A DNA stretch of 64,000 nucleotides from Cellvibrio sp. UBA7661 (GTDB lineage: Bacteria > Pseudomonadota > Gammaproteobacteria > Pseudomonadales > Cellvibrionaceae), in the NCBI GenBank assembly GCA_002483365.1, contig DLHT01000009.1, positions 16,844 to 80,843 on the forward strand. The letters run 5' to 3'. Both the position numbers and the translations under genes were made by a program. This document shows positions 1-8,423 of the stretch, piece after piece (position 1 is the first letter of the stretch; each line of letters starts with the position of its first letter). The notes under the pieces are model-generated. The model worked only from the letters and a program-made list of their open reading frames with translations, did not search any database and was not told the origin of the DNA.

Positions 1-14
1 TAGACGAAGGGGAC
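1..14 (-). tRNA. tRNA-Glu, 5' end only (cut by window edge)
   Basis: The first 14 bases are the complement of the 5' acceptor and D-stem start of a tRNA-Glu, identical over this stretch to the complete tRNA-Glu at 193-268. The rest lies outside the window. It would be the third tRNA of the leftward cluster. Confidence 0.75.
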
Positions 15-110
15 ATTTTGAAAGCTGTCTAGATGACAACAATAAAACGTACTTCACTAACAGATTAAAACGTATTGCTTACTGCTTTAACCTCTCTTTG
101 AGAGAGAAGT

Positions 111-186
<76 letters not shown>

Positions 187-192
187 TAAATG

Positions 193-268
193 TGGCGTCC
201 CCTAGGGGACTCGAACCCCTGTTACCGCCGTGAAAGGGCGGTGTCCTAGGCCACTAGACGAAGGGGAC
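193..268 (-). tRNA. tRNA-Glu (anticodon TTC)
   Basis: Minus-strand cloverleaf starting GTCCCCTTCGTCTAGTGG, anticodon loop CCTTTCACG giving TTC, T-arm GGTTCGAGTCC, encoded CCA at 193-195. It is the first tRNA of a leftward Glu-Gly-Glu cluster. Confidence 0.97.
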
Positions 269-326
269 CCGGACCATCTGGGCATTAACCGTTTTTCAAC
301 AAGTGTCTGCGTCAGAAGTGGGGCGC

Positions 327-355
327 ATTCTAGGGATCGCCCCCGTTCGTGTCAA
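327..355 (-). promoter_or_regulatory. Promoter of the tRNA cluster
   Basis: On the minus strand TTGACA (350-355) and TAGAAT (327-332) are separated by exactly 17 bases. A GC-rich discriminator (GCGCCCC) follows the -10 box, the hallmark of stringently controlled stable-RNA promoters. The start would lie about 50 bases ahead of tRNA-Glu. Confidence 0.85.
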
Positions 356-447
356 CACTTTTACTTCTTTTTTTATCAGAGTGGAAACAAGCACTTAGCG
401 GTTATATAGGCCGCCCAAAACGCAAATTCTTGCGCCAGTTTTTTCAA

Positions 448-456
448 TGCTATACT
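448..456 (+). promoter_or_regulatory. Extended -10 promoter for the 507 gene
   Basis: TGC followed by TATACT (451-456) is a good extended -10 element, about 50 bases ahead of the start codon. Only a poor -35 (TTGCGC with a 15-base spacer) is present, as is usual for extended -10 promoters. Confidence 0.45.
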
Positions 457-506
457 TATCTGTAACTCTATGCCCAACATTTAACCAATAAGGTTTTAAA
501 AACATC

Positions 507-1307
507 ATGTCAGCTTATGTAATAGCCGCAGTATTTCTGCTTCTGATTTTGTTGGCTGGATATCTATTCTTGTCACATTCTATTGAAAAGCGCCGTGCAC
601 AACGACAGCGACTTATTACTGCGCTTCGCGCCAGAAGAAATACCTTTCGCGATCTTGCTACCGGATTCCCTGCCGGATTTTTATCGAATGACCTGACCGG
701 TTTACTTTATCGCGCCATGATCGACTGCTGCGAACAGTTGTCGCGCCTGGAACCCAAGGACCCAACTCACGCAGAACAGTTAAGCCTTTATAGTAATTTG
801 CTCGCAGCCCAAAAAGACAATCAATCTACGCAAGGGAGAGTCCGCCTGGACAATCCCCAACAAATCAAAGAAGCGCATCATTTATTACAAGAGCTATACA
901 AATTTGTGCTGCAACAATCAGCAATGCAATTGATCAATCAAGTGCAAACCGATGCCTATACCGACCAAATCAATCGCTTGGTACTGCAGATATCTGTTGA
1001 TGGTCATGCTTTTAATGCTCGACAAGCTCAGCAAGTGGGCAAAACGCGCCTGGCTATTCACCATTACGGGCTGGCTCGCAAAGCCTTGGCTGCAGAAAAT
1101 GCCAGTCACGGCTTTGATAAACAGATCGCCCAACTTGACGCAGTCATTGCGAAGCTACAAGAAAAGGCTGATGCCGCACCAGAAGTCACTAATACTGAAA
1201 ACCCGGCAACGACAACCACAACAAACAATGCAGATACTTCAAGCAAAGAATGGAAACACTTTGACGAAGAAAATGCAAAATGGAAAAAGAAACAGATTTA
1301 CGATTAA
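507..1307 (+). CDS. Membrane-anchored protein of unknown function
   Basis: A 266-residue protein that I do not recognise as a named family. One hydrophobic segment at residues 3-24 is followed by a basic stretch (EKRRAQRQR), so it should be anchored in the inner membrane with the remainder in the cytoplasm. The body (30-220) is charged and predicted mostly helical, with many Gln, Leu and Ala, and may form coiled coils. Residues 222-245 are a Thr/Asn/Glu-rich low-complexity linker, and the end is a short conserved-looking charged tail rich in Trp and Lys (WKHFDEENAKWKKKQIYD). It stands alone between the tRNA cluster and a convergent small gene. No catalytic motif was seen. Confidence 0.75.
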   Translation: MSAYVIAAVFLLLILLAGYLFLSHSIEKRRAQRQRLITALRARRNTFRDLATGFPAGFLSNDLTGLLYRAMIDCCEQLSRLEPKDPTHAEQLSLYSNLLAAQKDNQSTQGRVRLDNPQQIKEAHHLLQELYKFVLQQSAMQLINQVQTDAYTDQINRLVLQISVDGHAFNARQAQQVGKTRLAIHHYGLARKALAAENASHGFDKQIAQLDAVIAKLQEKADAAPEVTNTENPATTTTTNNADTSSKEWKHFDEENAKWKKKQIYD

Positions 1308-1359
1308 ACAAAAAAAGGTAACCAACCAACTTCCTAAAGCAACCAGTTACAAACTGGCG

Positions 1360-1632
1360 TTAAGGATAATTCAAGACTCTCTTTATCTGTTCGATATTCA
1401 TAAGCACCCATTCACGATTAACGGCTCCCCAATCAACAACTCGATAAATACCTGCATTATTTTCTAATATAATTGCTAATTCATGGATAGCCGCCAATGT
1501 GTCTTGTGCCGTGCGCCGAGGCATTCCCGTTGCGGCAATAATCCGGGGCACACTATTACTGCCCTGCTCTATCAGCCAGGTTACATAAATGCGTCGATAA
1601 AAGCTGGTTTTGGTCTTGCTGTACTCTTCCAT
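1360..1632 (-). CDS. Small winged helix-turn-helix protein (HTH_43-like)
   Basis: A 90-residue protein that looks like a stand-alone winged helix. Residues 14-50 fit a helix-turn-helix (VTWLIEQGSNSVPRIIAAT, then GMPRRTAQDTLAAI) and residues 51-70 give the wing (IILENNAGIYRVVDW). This resembles the small single-domain HTH_43 family found in Pseudomonas and Vibrio, whose targets are unknown. It converges with the 507 gene. A TATAAT lies at 1646-1651 on the minus strand, only 13 bases ahead of the ATG, so the mRNA leader may be very short; no Shine-Dalgarno sequence is visible. Confidence 0.75.
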   Translation of the reverse strand: MEEYSKTKTSFYRRIYVTWLIEQGSNSVPRIIAATGMPRRTAQDTLAAIHELAIILENNAGIYRVVDWGAVNREWVLMNIEQIKRVLNYP

Positions 1633-1723
1633 AGATTAATACCAAATTATAATTTTTCTTTCAGTGCTGCTTGCATAAGGCCGAACTTGTTTCTTTAAAA
1701 AAGCCAATCAGAAACAATACGAC

Positions 1724-3460
1724 CTACAACAGTTGCGAGTCTTGTAAATTTTTTGTCGACTCTACCGAAAAGCACTCAATGTATTCGCCCTGCGCTATTT
1801 CACCAATAGATTTTTTAAGTGGCACACGACGCGGCGTAAAACTGAATAAATCACTGCGCTCCGCATAGTGACGCACCTTATGGCTCACCAATACCTCACC
1901 AGGCTCTGCTGCAGCCTCCATACGTGCAGCCATGCTCACAGCAACACCTTCCAAATCAGGAATATCGGTAACTTCGTTGTGAACAACAACCACTTCACCT
2001 AATTCCACACCTATCCGCAATTCAAAACCCGCAGCACGCAGTACATTACGCATCATGCAGGCACACGCCAAACCTGCTGTTGCATTTTTAAACGTGACAC
2101 GTAACGAATCCCCTTCCATGTTTGGATGGCCTGCCGTCCATTTTTTCAAGATAGGTTTTATCAGCCCACGAAATAGCGATAACTTTTCCGAAAGCTCATC
2201 ATTCCCCCATTTCGAAAAACCTTTTAGATCCATAAACAAAATAGTTAATTTACGTACCTGATCTTTTTCATAATCAGCAGCCAGCTCAAGTAGCCTGGGC
2301 CAAAACTCTTCGCGTATGGCAGCCATTTTTTCTTTTAATTGCAGATGCAGCTGTGTATTGGTGCGTAACATCAACTGCGCCAGTTGGATGCGCTCAGCTT
2401 CGGCCTGTAATTGGTTTTTTAACTCGGATGGGTTATGACTTCCAACCTCTTCCACAACAAACTTTACCAAGGCACCGCCCGCCACATCACTGATCGATTT
2501 CAAGTGCAATATCGTTCCCCAATGGGATGCAGCCAAATGCTCAATAAAAATAGGTAGTGTCGCCAATTCATGATCGGCAAGGCGATAGGGATAGCGCAAC
2601 TCAACCGTAATCGATTCAGCAAAAATTCGTTCGAATTCATGCGCTCGATAGATTGTTTTTTCTTTGCCGTTTTTATCCCAATAAGCATATCCACATTGAA
2701 TGTTTGCAATGCTCCATCCCGCACTGGTAATTTTCCACAATTTGCACCCAGTGATATTGGCTCCTGTGAGTTTAACTTTACCCAAATGTGCGCCGCGTAA
2801 ATCGGCATCGACTAAATTAGCACCGGTAAAATCAGACTTGTGTATATCCATATGGCTTAAATCAACTCCCTGTAAATTAGCTGACTTAAATACCGCACCA
2901 ACCAGCAGTGCATCACGTACATTGGCTCCAGACAAATTAACACCACTCAGAATGGCATTGGATAAATCTGCACGCTGTAAATTTACCTCGGCAAGGTTGG
3001 AATTACTTAGATCAACGCGTGCCAATTGCTGATTTTCCAAATTACTACCAGCAAGCGATATATCGCGCAAAATTAAGCCGCTAATATCATGTCCGCGAAA
3101 ATCAATATTTTCCAACCGCGCATTGCGGGTATTGGCAGTGAGCATGTTGGCACGAAACAAAATTGAATGACTTAAATCGCAACTCGTAAGATTTGCTGCA
3201 ATTAATTTTGCGTGGGATAAATCATTATGCTGAAACTGTGCAGATTGAAGGTTTGCAAGAATTAAATCGGCGTATCTAAAACTGCAATGCGTGATGCGGG
3301 AGTTGCGCAGCGATACTTTGGATAAATCATATTCATCAAAATTCATCCCTTCCAATTCAACACCATCAAGGTTGATTTCACCCATCAGTTGGTGTTTTCG
3401 CCAATGATTCCAGGATGAAGCCCCCTTTTTTAATTCTTGTAATATTTGCTCTTTGTCCAT
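1724..3460 (-). CDS. Pentapeptide-repeat / class III nucleotidyl cyclase fusion
   Basis: A 578-residue three-part protein. Residues 31-240 are an uninterrupted right-handed pentapeptide-repeat helix of about 42 repeats, with Leu or Phe at nearly every central position. Residues 245-350 are a region I do not recognise, followed by a likely coiled coil (350-400). Residues 405-565 match the class III adenylyl/guanylyl cyclase fold, with both metal-binding Asp residues (D411 in FMDLKGFS, D451 in EGDSLRVTF) and the transition-state Arg (R513 in AARMEA). Two usual substrate residues differ: the adenine-contacting Lys position is N447, and the ribose-contacting Asn position is S509. It may therefore make an unusual product, work as a heterodimer, or be a sensor without activity. 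No membrane segment is seen, so it should be cytoplasmic. Confidence 0.88.
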   Translation of the reverse strand: MDKEQILQELKKGASSWNHWRKHQLMGEINLDGVELEGMNFDEYDLSKVSLRNSRITHCSFRYADLILANLQSAQFQHNDLSHAKLIAANLTSCDLSHSILFRANMLTANTRNARLENIDFRGHDISGLILRDISLAGSNLENQQLARVDLSNSNLAEVNLQRADLSNAILSGVNLSGANVRDALLVGAVFKSANLQGVDLSHMDIHKSDFTGANLVDADLRGAHLGKVKLTGANITGCKLWKITSAGWSIANIQCGYAYWDKNGKEKTIYRAHEFERIFAESITVELRYPYRLADHELATLPIFIEHLAASHWGTILHLKSISDVAGGALVKFVVEEVGSHNPSELKNQLQAEAERIQLAQLMLRTNTQLHLQLKEKMAAIREEFWPRLLELAADYEKDQVRKLTILFMDLKGFSKWGNDELSEKLSLFRGLIKPILKKWTAGHPNMEGDSLRVTFKNATAGLACACMMRNVLRAAGFELRIGVELGEVVVVHNEVTDIPDLEGVAVSMAARMEAAAEPGEVLVSHKVRHYAERSDLFSFTPRRVPLKKSIGEIAQGEYIECFSVESTKNLQDSQLL

Positions 3461-3659
3461 GTGCGTTTACATCTCATGAGTTTCGGGAGGCGCAGCATAT
3501 CAACAGCTCCTTCCGCAATAACGGAAGGGATAATAAGCACGCCAGACTTTCGCTATCTTTCCAAACGGGGCTCATTTTATCTGCTGTGTATTTATTAGCC
3601 ATAATATTCTGCGAATTTTTATTCAGGGCAACACAAAATCGGCAATCCTGCCCCAATGC

Positions 3660-3688
3660 TTTCACTCGCGGGACGCTTTCTTTATAGT
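3660..3688 (+). promoter_or_regulatory. Promoter of ettA
   Basis: TTTCAC (3660-3665), a 17-base spacer and TATAGT (3683-3688), followed by a GC-rich discriminator, lie about 60 bases ahead of the ettA ATG. The intergenic region 3461-3748 also holds a 7-bp stem-loop (3509-3528) of unknown role. Confidence 0.5.
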
Positions 3689-3748
3689 ACGTCCGCTGAT
3701 TTTCACCCTGTTGGCAAATGCCAACCTTTTTTACCGAGGTCTAGCCCC

Positions 3749-5413
3749 ATGGCTCAATACGTATACAGCATGCATCGGCTTGGCAAAGTTGTGCCACCCA
3801 AGCGTGAAATTTTAAAGGACATCTCCCTGTCGTTTTTTCCCGGCGCCAAGATTGGTGTGCTCGGTCTGAACGGCTCAGGTAAATCCACCTTGTTGCGCAT
3901 CATGGCTGGTGTGGATCAGGATTTTAACGGCGAAGCCCGCCCAATGCCGGGTATCAAAATCGGCTACCTGCCGCAGGAACCGCAACTCGACCCTAACAAA
4001 GATGTATTAGGCAACGTGCAAGACGGTGTACGCGAAGCCGTGGATGCGCTGGCCGAGCTGGATGCCATCTACGCCGCCTACGCCGAACCCGATGCCGACT
4101 TTGACGAGCTGGCCAAGAAACAAGCCAAATGCGAAGACATCATCCAAGCTTGGGACGCCCACAACCTGCAGCACACCTTGGAAGTTGCCGCCGACGCCCT
4201 GCGCCTGCCGCCATGGGATGCCGACGTAACCAAACTCTCCGGTGGTGAGCGCCGCCGTGTGGCGCTGTGCCGCCTGCTCTTGTCCCGCCCCGATATGTTG
4301 TTGCTGGACGAACCTACTAACCACCTTGATGCGGAATCGGTTTACTGGCTGGAGCAGTTCCTCCACAACTTCAGCGGTACCGTGGTGGCGATTACCCACG
4401 ACCGCTACTTCCTCGATAACGCCGCCGGCTGGATTCTGGAGCTCGACCGCGGCCACGGCATCCCCTACGAGGGTAACTACACCAGCTGGCTGGAACAAAA
4501 AGATGCCCGTTTGGAGCAGGAGCAGCGCGCTGAAGCTGCACACCAAAAAGCGCTGAAAACCGAATTGGAGTGGGTGCGCCAAAACCCCAAAGGCCGCCAA
4601 GCCAAGAGCAAGGCGCGTCTGGCCCGCTTTGATGAACTGCAATCGCAAGAATTCCAGGCGCGCAACGAGACTAACGAGATCTACATTCCGCCGGGTGAGC
4701 GTTTGGGCGATAAAGTCATCGTGTTGGAGAACGTCAGCAAGGGCTACGGCGACCGCCTGTTAATCGACAACCTGTCGCTGAGCATTCCTAAAGGCGCGGT
4801 AGTAGGTATTGTCGGTGGTAACGGTGCGGGTAAATCCACCCTCTTCCGTATGATCGCTGGCACTGAGAAACCTGACAGCGGTACTGTGACGATTGGTGAC
4901 ACAGTAAAAGTCGCTTACGTTGAGCAAAGCCGCGAAAATCTGGACGATAAAAAGTCCGTATGGGAAGCGGTATCCGATGGCTTGGACATTTTGAAAATCG
5001 GCAACTACGAAGTGAACTCCCGTTCCTACGTCGGCCGTTTTAACTTCAAAGGTTCTGACCAACAAAAACGTGTGGGCGAACTCTCCGGCGGTGAGCGTGG
5101 CCGTTTGCATTTGGCCAACACCTTGAAACAAGGCGCAAACGTACTCTTGCTCGACGAACCTTCAAACGACCTGGACATCGAAACCCTGCGCGCCTTGGAA
5201 GATGCGATCCTCGCTTTCCCGGGTTGCGTACTGGTGATCTCGCACGACCGCTGGTTCCTCGACCGTATTGCAACCCACATCCTCGCCTACGAAGGCGATT
5301 CCGATATTGTTTTCTTTGAAGGCAACTACACGGAATATCACGAGGATTTCGTCAAACGTAAGGGGCATGATTCACAGCCGAAGCGGATGAAATACAAACC
5401 GCTCAAGGCGTAA
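3749..5413 (+). CDS. ettA: Energy-dependent translational throttle protein EttA
   Basis: A 554-residue ABC-F ATPase, essentially the same length as E. coli EttA (555). It binds the ribosomal E site and gates entry of the 70S initiation complex into elongation according to the ATP/ADP ratio. Two ATP-binding cassettes are visible: Walker A GLNGSGKST with signature LSGGERRRVAL and Walker B LLLDEPTNHLD, then GGNGAGKST with LSGGERGRLHL and LLLDEPSNDLD. A basic arm/linker lies between them. The ATG at 3749 was chosen over an upstream in-frame ATG at 3656 because it begins MAQYVYSMHRLGK as in the family and has GAGG 10 bases upstream. Codon use is markedly GC-richer than in its neighbours, consistent with high expression. 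Confidence 0.97.
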   Translation: MAQYVYSMHRLGKVVPPKREILKDISLSFFPGAKIGVLGLNGSGKSTLLRIMAGVDQDFNGEARPMPGIKIGYLPQEPQLDPNKDVLGNVQDGVREAVDALAELDAIYAAYAEPDADFDELAKKQAKCEDIIQAWDAHNLQHTLEVAADALRLPPWDADVTKLSGGERRRVALCRLLLSRPDMLLLDEPTNHLDAESVYWLEQFLHNFSGTVVAITHDRYFLDNAAGWILELDRGHGIPYEGNYTSWLEQKDARLEQEQRAEAAHQKALKTELEWVRQNPKGRQAKSKARLARFDELQSQEFQARNETNEIYIPPGERLGDKVIVLENVSKGYGDRLLIDNLSLSIPKGAVVGIVGGNGAGKSTLFRMIAGTEKPDSGTVTIGDTVKVAYVEQSRENLDDKKSVWEAVSDGLDILKIGNYEVNSRSYVGRFNFKGSDQQKRVGELSGGERGRLHLANTLKQGANVLLLDEPSNDLDIETLRALEDAILAFPGCVLVISHDRWFLDRIATHILAYEGDSDIVFFEGNYTEYHEDFVKRKGHDSQPKRMKYKPLKA

Positions 5414-5426
5414 AAAGATCGAAAAA

Positions 5427-5452
5427 GGCAGCTCACACGAGCTGCCTTTTTT
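5427..5452 (+). terminator. Rho-independent terminator after ettA
   Basis: The stem GGCAGCTC / GAGCTGCC with loop ACAC is followed by six T (5447-5452) and preceded by A5. It ends the ettA transcript before nhaD. Confidence 0.93.
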
Positions 5453-5523
5453 GTTTCCGGGGATCACAATAACCACACTACTGCTTATAAAAAACGATAA
5501 AGAACCTGTTCATAGGAGAACCC

Positions 5524-6978
5524 ATGCTACATAAAATCCTGACGCTCCTTTCACCGCTCCTGCTTCTACTAATAGGCCCCAACGCCTATGCAGCTGATGG
5601 AGCCAACCTTGACTTAACCCAAACAACTGCAGGTTGGTTTTGCGTAGGCTTATTTGTCATTGCTTATGCGTTTGTGATGCTCGAAGAAAAATTGCATTTA
5701 CGTAAATCCAAACCAGTACTCGCGGCTGCCGGTATTATCTGGGTCATTATCGGTTGGATTTACACACAACATGAACAATCTGCCTTAGCAGAGCAGGCCT
5801 TCCGTCACACGTTGCTTGAATTTGCGGAGTTGATGTTATTCCTGTTAGTTGCCATGACGTACATCAACGCCATGGATGAGCGCGGGCTGTTCAATGCATT
5901 GCGCGGCTGGCTGATAAAAAAAGGGTTTAGCTATCGTCAATTATTTTGGATTACGGGATTGATGGCTTTTTTTATCTCACCGATTGCCGACAATCTCACC
6001 ACAGCATTGCTGATGTGCGCCGTGGTATTAAAAATTGCCGAAAATGAAAAAGCGTTTATCAATATGTGTTGCGTTAACATTATTGTAGCGGCTAACGCTG
6101 GCGGCGCATTTAGCCCCTTTGGTGACATTACCACCCTAATGGTCTGGCAAGCTGGAAAAGTGGATTTTTTTACTTTCTTCCATTTATTCCTACCATCGCT
6201 TACTAATTTCCTTGTGCCCGCAGCCATCATGAGCTTTTTTATTCAAAACAAAATTGCGCAAAAAGACGAGGAAGATTTATTTCTGGAAACACTCACCTAT
6301 AAAGAAGGTGCATTCCCTATTCTGCTTTTGTTTTTGGCTACCATCGCCAGTGCGGTACTCGGACATGTGCTCATTCACATGCCGCCAGTATTGGGTATGA
6401 TGCTGGGGCTGGCGTATTTAAAAATATACGGATTCTATTTACGTAAAAAAGGCATTGTCGATCTTAAAAAAGTAGAAGCAGTACAATCCGATTTTATGCC
6501 GGACAAAAATGAAAATCCGGTCACTAAAGTTCCCCTGCCTTTTGATGTCTTCCAGCCTTTAGCGCGCCTGGAGTGGGACACCTTGCTCTTTTTCTACGGG
6601 GTTATTATGTGTGTAGGAGGGCTTGGTTTTATGGGCTATCTGACACTCATGTCTGAATCACTTTATGGCAATTTTAGTGAAACAGTTTCCAACATAAGTT
6701 TGGGGTTGGTTTCTGCCGTTATCGACAATATTCCTGTGATGTATGCAGTGCTCACTATGGCACCGGATTTCTCGCATGGTCAATGGCTGTTAATTACCCT
6801 GACGACCGGCGTTGGTGGCAGTATGCTATCCATTGGTTCAGCCGCAGGTGTTGCACTGATGGGGCAGGCTCGTGGTTACTATACCTTTCTGGGGCACTTG
6901 AAATGGACACCGGTAGTTGCGCTGGGCTATTTCGCAAGTGTGTATGTTCACCTTTGGTTGAATCACTCACTTTTTTAA
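5524..6978 (+). CDS. nhaD: Na+/H+ antiporter, NhaD family
   Basis: A 484-residue polytopic membrane protein of the ion transporter superfamily, the usual length of NhaD. It starts with a probable signal sequence ending near AYAADGA, as in Vibrio and Alkalimonas NhaD, followed by about 11-12 hydrophobic segments. Family-like stretches include MTYINAMDERGLFNALRGWL, FFISPIADNLTTALL and AANAGGAFSPFGDITTLMVW, which carry the polar residues expected in the ion path. NhaD exports Na+ or Li+ in exchange for protons, giving salt and alkali tolerance. The ribosome-binding site AGGAG stands 6 bases before the ATG. It is a single gene following the ettA terminator. Confidence 0.9.
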   Translation: MLHKILTLLSPLLLLLIGPNAYAADGANLDLTQTTAGWFCVGLFVIAYAFVMLEEKLHLRKSKPVLAAAGIIWVIIGWIYTQHEQSALAEQAFRHTLLEFAELMLFLLVAMTYINAMDERGLFNALRGWLIKKGFSYRQLFWITGLMAFFISPIADNLTTALLMCAVVLKIAENEKAFINMCCVNIIVAANAGGAFSPFGDITTLMVWQAGKVDFFTFFHLFLPSLTNFLVPAAIMSFFIQNKIAQKDEEDLFLETLTYKEGAFPILLLFLATIASAVLGHVLIHMPPVLGMMLGLAYLKIYGFYLRKKGIVDLKKVEAVQSDFMPDKNENPVTKVPLPFDVFQPLARLEWDTLLFFYGVIMCVGGLGFMGYLTLMSESLYGNFSETVSNISLGLVSAVIDNIPVMYAVLTMAPDFSHGQWLLITLTTGVGGSMLSIGSAAGVALMGQARGYYTFLGHLKWTPVVALGYFASVYVHLWLNHSLF

Positions 6979-7026
6979 AATGATCAACCAACAACTTAAA
7001 CGCGATTAATAACGCAGGCGCAGATA

Positions 7027-8313
7027 CTACTGCGCCTGCGACAATACTTTTTCAATATCTACGCCAAATACCATCACCCCCAAGGGTTCAGATTTTTGCC
7101 CATTTGATTCGTTACTGATTGGCTCTGCGGAAGCGCCACTAAATAACGGAACGCTTAAATGTAACTGAAAGCGCTTGGTTGATTCATCGTAATTGATTGC
7201 GCCGAAATGCAAGGTATTCGCTGGTTTAGCAAATACTGTTGTGAATTTTTCTTCATCACCTTGCCAATAGTCTGACGTCATATCGCTGATGGCAACATTA
7301 ATACCGCGTTCATCAGTCACTATAATTTCCGTAATCATATCTTGCGATTGTTTTTTGATTTCACGTAATTGTGCCGACAACTCCTGATCAACCAAATCCA
7401 GCGAATAAGAAAAATCGCCTTGCAAAAAGGTTTTTGTCCATTTTTTATCGCGCTCAATAATATCCTGTTTACTTAAAGAGCGATTTTTTACATTGTGACT
7501 TTTAAGTATCGATTCCAGTTTTGGCAGACGTTTCCAACGTTCAATTTTACGGATAAGCAAGTCCTTGATAAGTTGCTGTTCGTAGTCCGTCACTGCAAAC
7601 TGGGCTGTCGCACAACCGGTTATGTGCTGATTAAATTGCACAAGAAAATCCGGGTTCTGATTTAAAAACTGCTCATTAAAATAAACGCCCAAAGGAACAT
7701 AACGGAAAAAACGCGATTGGAAATGATCAGGATCTACTTTCAATTCTTTGGCAGCATGCAAAAAATTTTCCCGATCTGCCAGTATTACGTCGATACGTTT
7801 TCCCTGTAATAACCTGATCAACTGCGGCAAATTATTCGCGCTCATATCAACAGGATAACCCGCCTCTGCCAACCAGGTTTCCTGTTGGCTACCCAAAATC
7901 GACCCCAACTTATAACCTTCACGCCAGGATTCAGGCGCAATAGTGTCTGCGCGCCAGAACCAATACCAATTTTCCAGCACCATAGGAGCAGACAAGACCG
8001 CGTAAGGGTCAATTTGGCGCATAGGGATTGCGGTAAAAAAACCGTCGATGCGATTACTTTTAACATCTTGATAGGCGCGCCGCCAGGGAATCACTTGCAC
8101 GCTGTAGTCACGCGTCATTTGCTTAAAAATACATTGCAAATGCGGAAGCAATGTTTGTTCGCTACCCACGGGCAAATCCGAGGTAAATGATGACGATATA
8201 TTAGTAGCAAGATTGACTACATGAGGCTGATGGGATAACACCCCATCATCTGACTGGGCCACAGACTCCACAGCAAGGACGGCTGATAATAATGTTATTA
8301 AAACTACTCGCAT
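7027..8313 (-). CDS. Periplasmic solute-binding protein with C-terminal PDC/Cache-like domain
   Basis: 428 residues from the ATG at 8313, chosen because AAGGAG stands 8 bases upstream and the protein then begins with a signal peptide (MRVVLITLLSAVLAVESVAQ). Residues 30-270 resemble family 3 extracellular solute-binding proteins (for example VIPWRRAYQDVKSNRIDGFF and LIRLLQGKRIDVILADRENF). The C-terminal third (TDERGINVAISDMTSDYWQG and GVMVFGVDI) looks like a PDC/Cache sensor domain, normally seen outside the membrane in chemoreceptors and kinases. No ABC permease lies nearby and no membrane anchor is seen. It is the last gene of the riboswitch-headed leftward group, 110 bases after cobQ. Ligand unknown. 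Confidence 0.8.
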   Translation of the reverse strand: MRVVLITLLSAVLAVESVAQSDDGVLSHQPHVVNLATNISSSFTSDLPVGSEQTLLPHLQCIFKQMTRDYSVQVIPWRRAYQDVKSNRIDGFFTAIPMRQIDPYAVLSAPMVLENWYWFWRADTIAPESWREGYKLGSILGSQQETWLAEAGYPVDMSANNLPQLIRLLQGKRIDVILADRENFLHAAKELKVDPDHFQSRFFRYVPLGVYFNEQFLNQNPDFLVQFNQHITGCATAQFAVTDYEQQLIKDLLIRKIERWKRLPKLESILKSHNVKNRSLSKQDIIERDKKWTKTFLQGDFSYSLDLVDQELSAQLREIKKQSQDMITEIIVTDERGINVAISDMTSDYWQGDEEKFTTVFAKPANTLHFGAINYDESTKRFQLHLSVPLFSGASAEPISNESNGQKSEPLGVMVFGVDIEKVLSQAQ

Positions 8314-8423
8314 AACAGCGCTCCTTAACGCTTGCCAATAAACCCTACAAACCTCTGAAAGTATAATCGTTAAAACTTTTCCTGCCGGGCTATCTATCGG
8401 GCTATAAGTACATAGTTGAGTGT

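Noticed and set aside
952..1467. 171-codon frame overlapping the 507 gene
   Set aside because: It runs in another frame of the 507 gene and past its end, with no ribosome-binding site and unnatural composition.
3656..3748. Upstream start for ettA adding 31 residues
   Set aside because: The extra residues overlap the promoter, have no ribosome-binding site and do not match EttA proteins.
4007..4648. 213-codon open frame opposite ettA
   Set aside because: It lies wholly antisense to a highly conserved gene with biased codon use, which opens the opposite frames. Its product is not recognisable.
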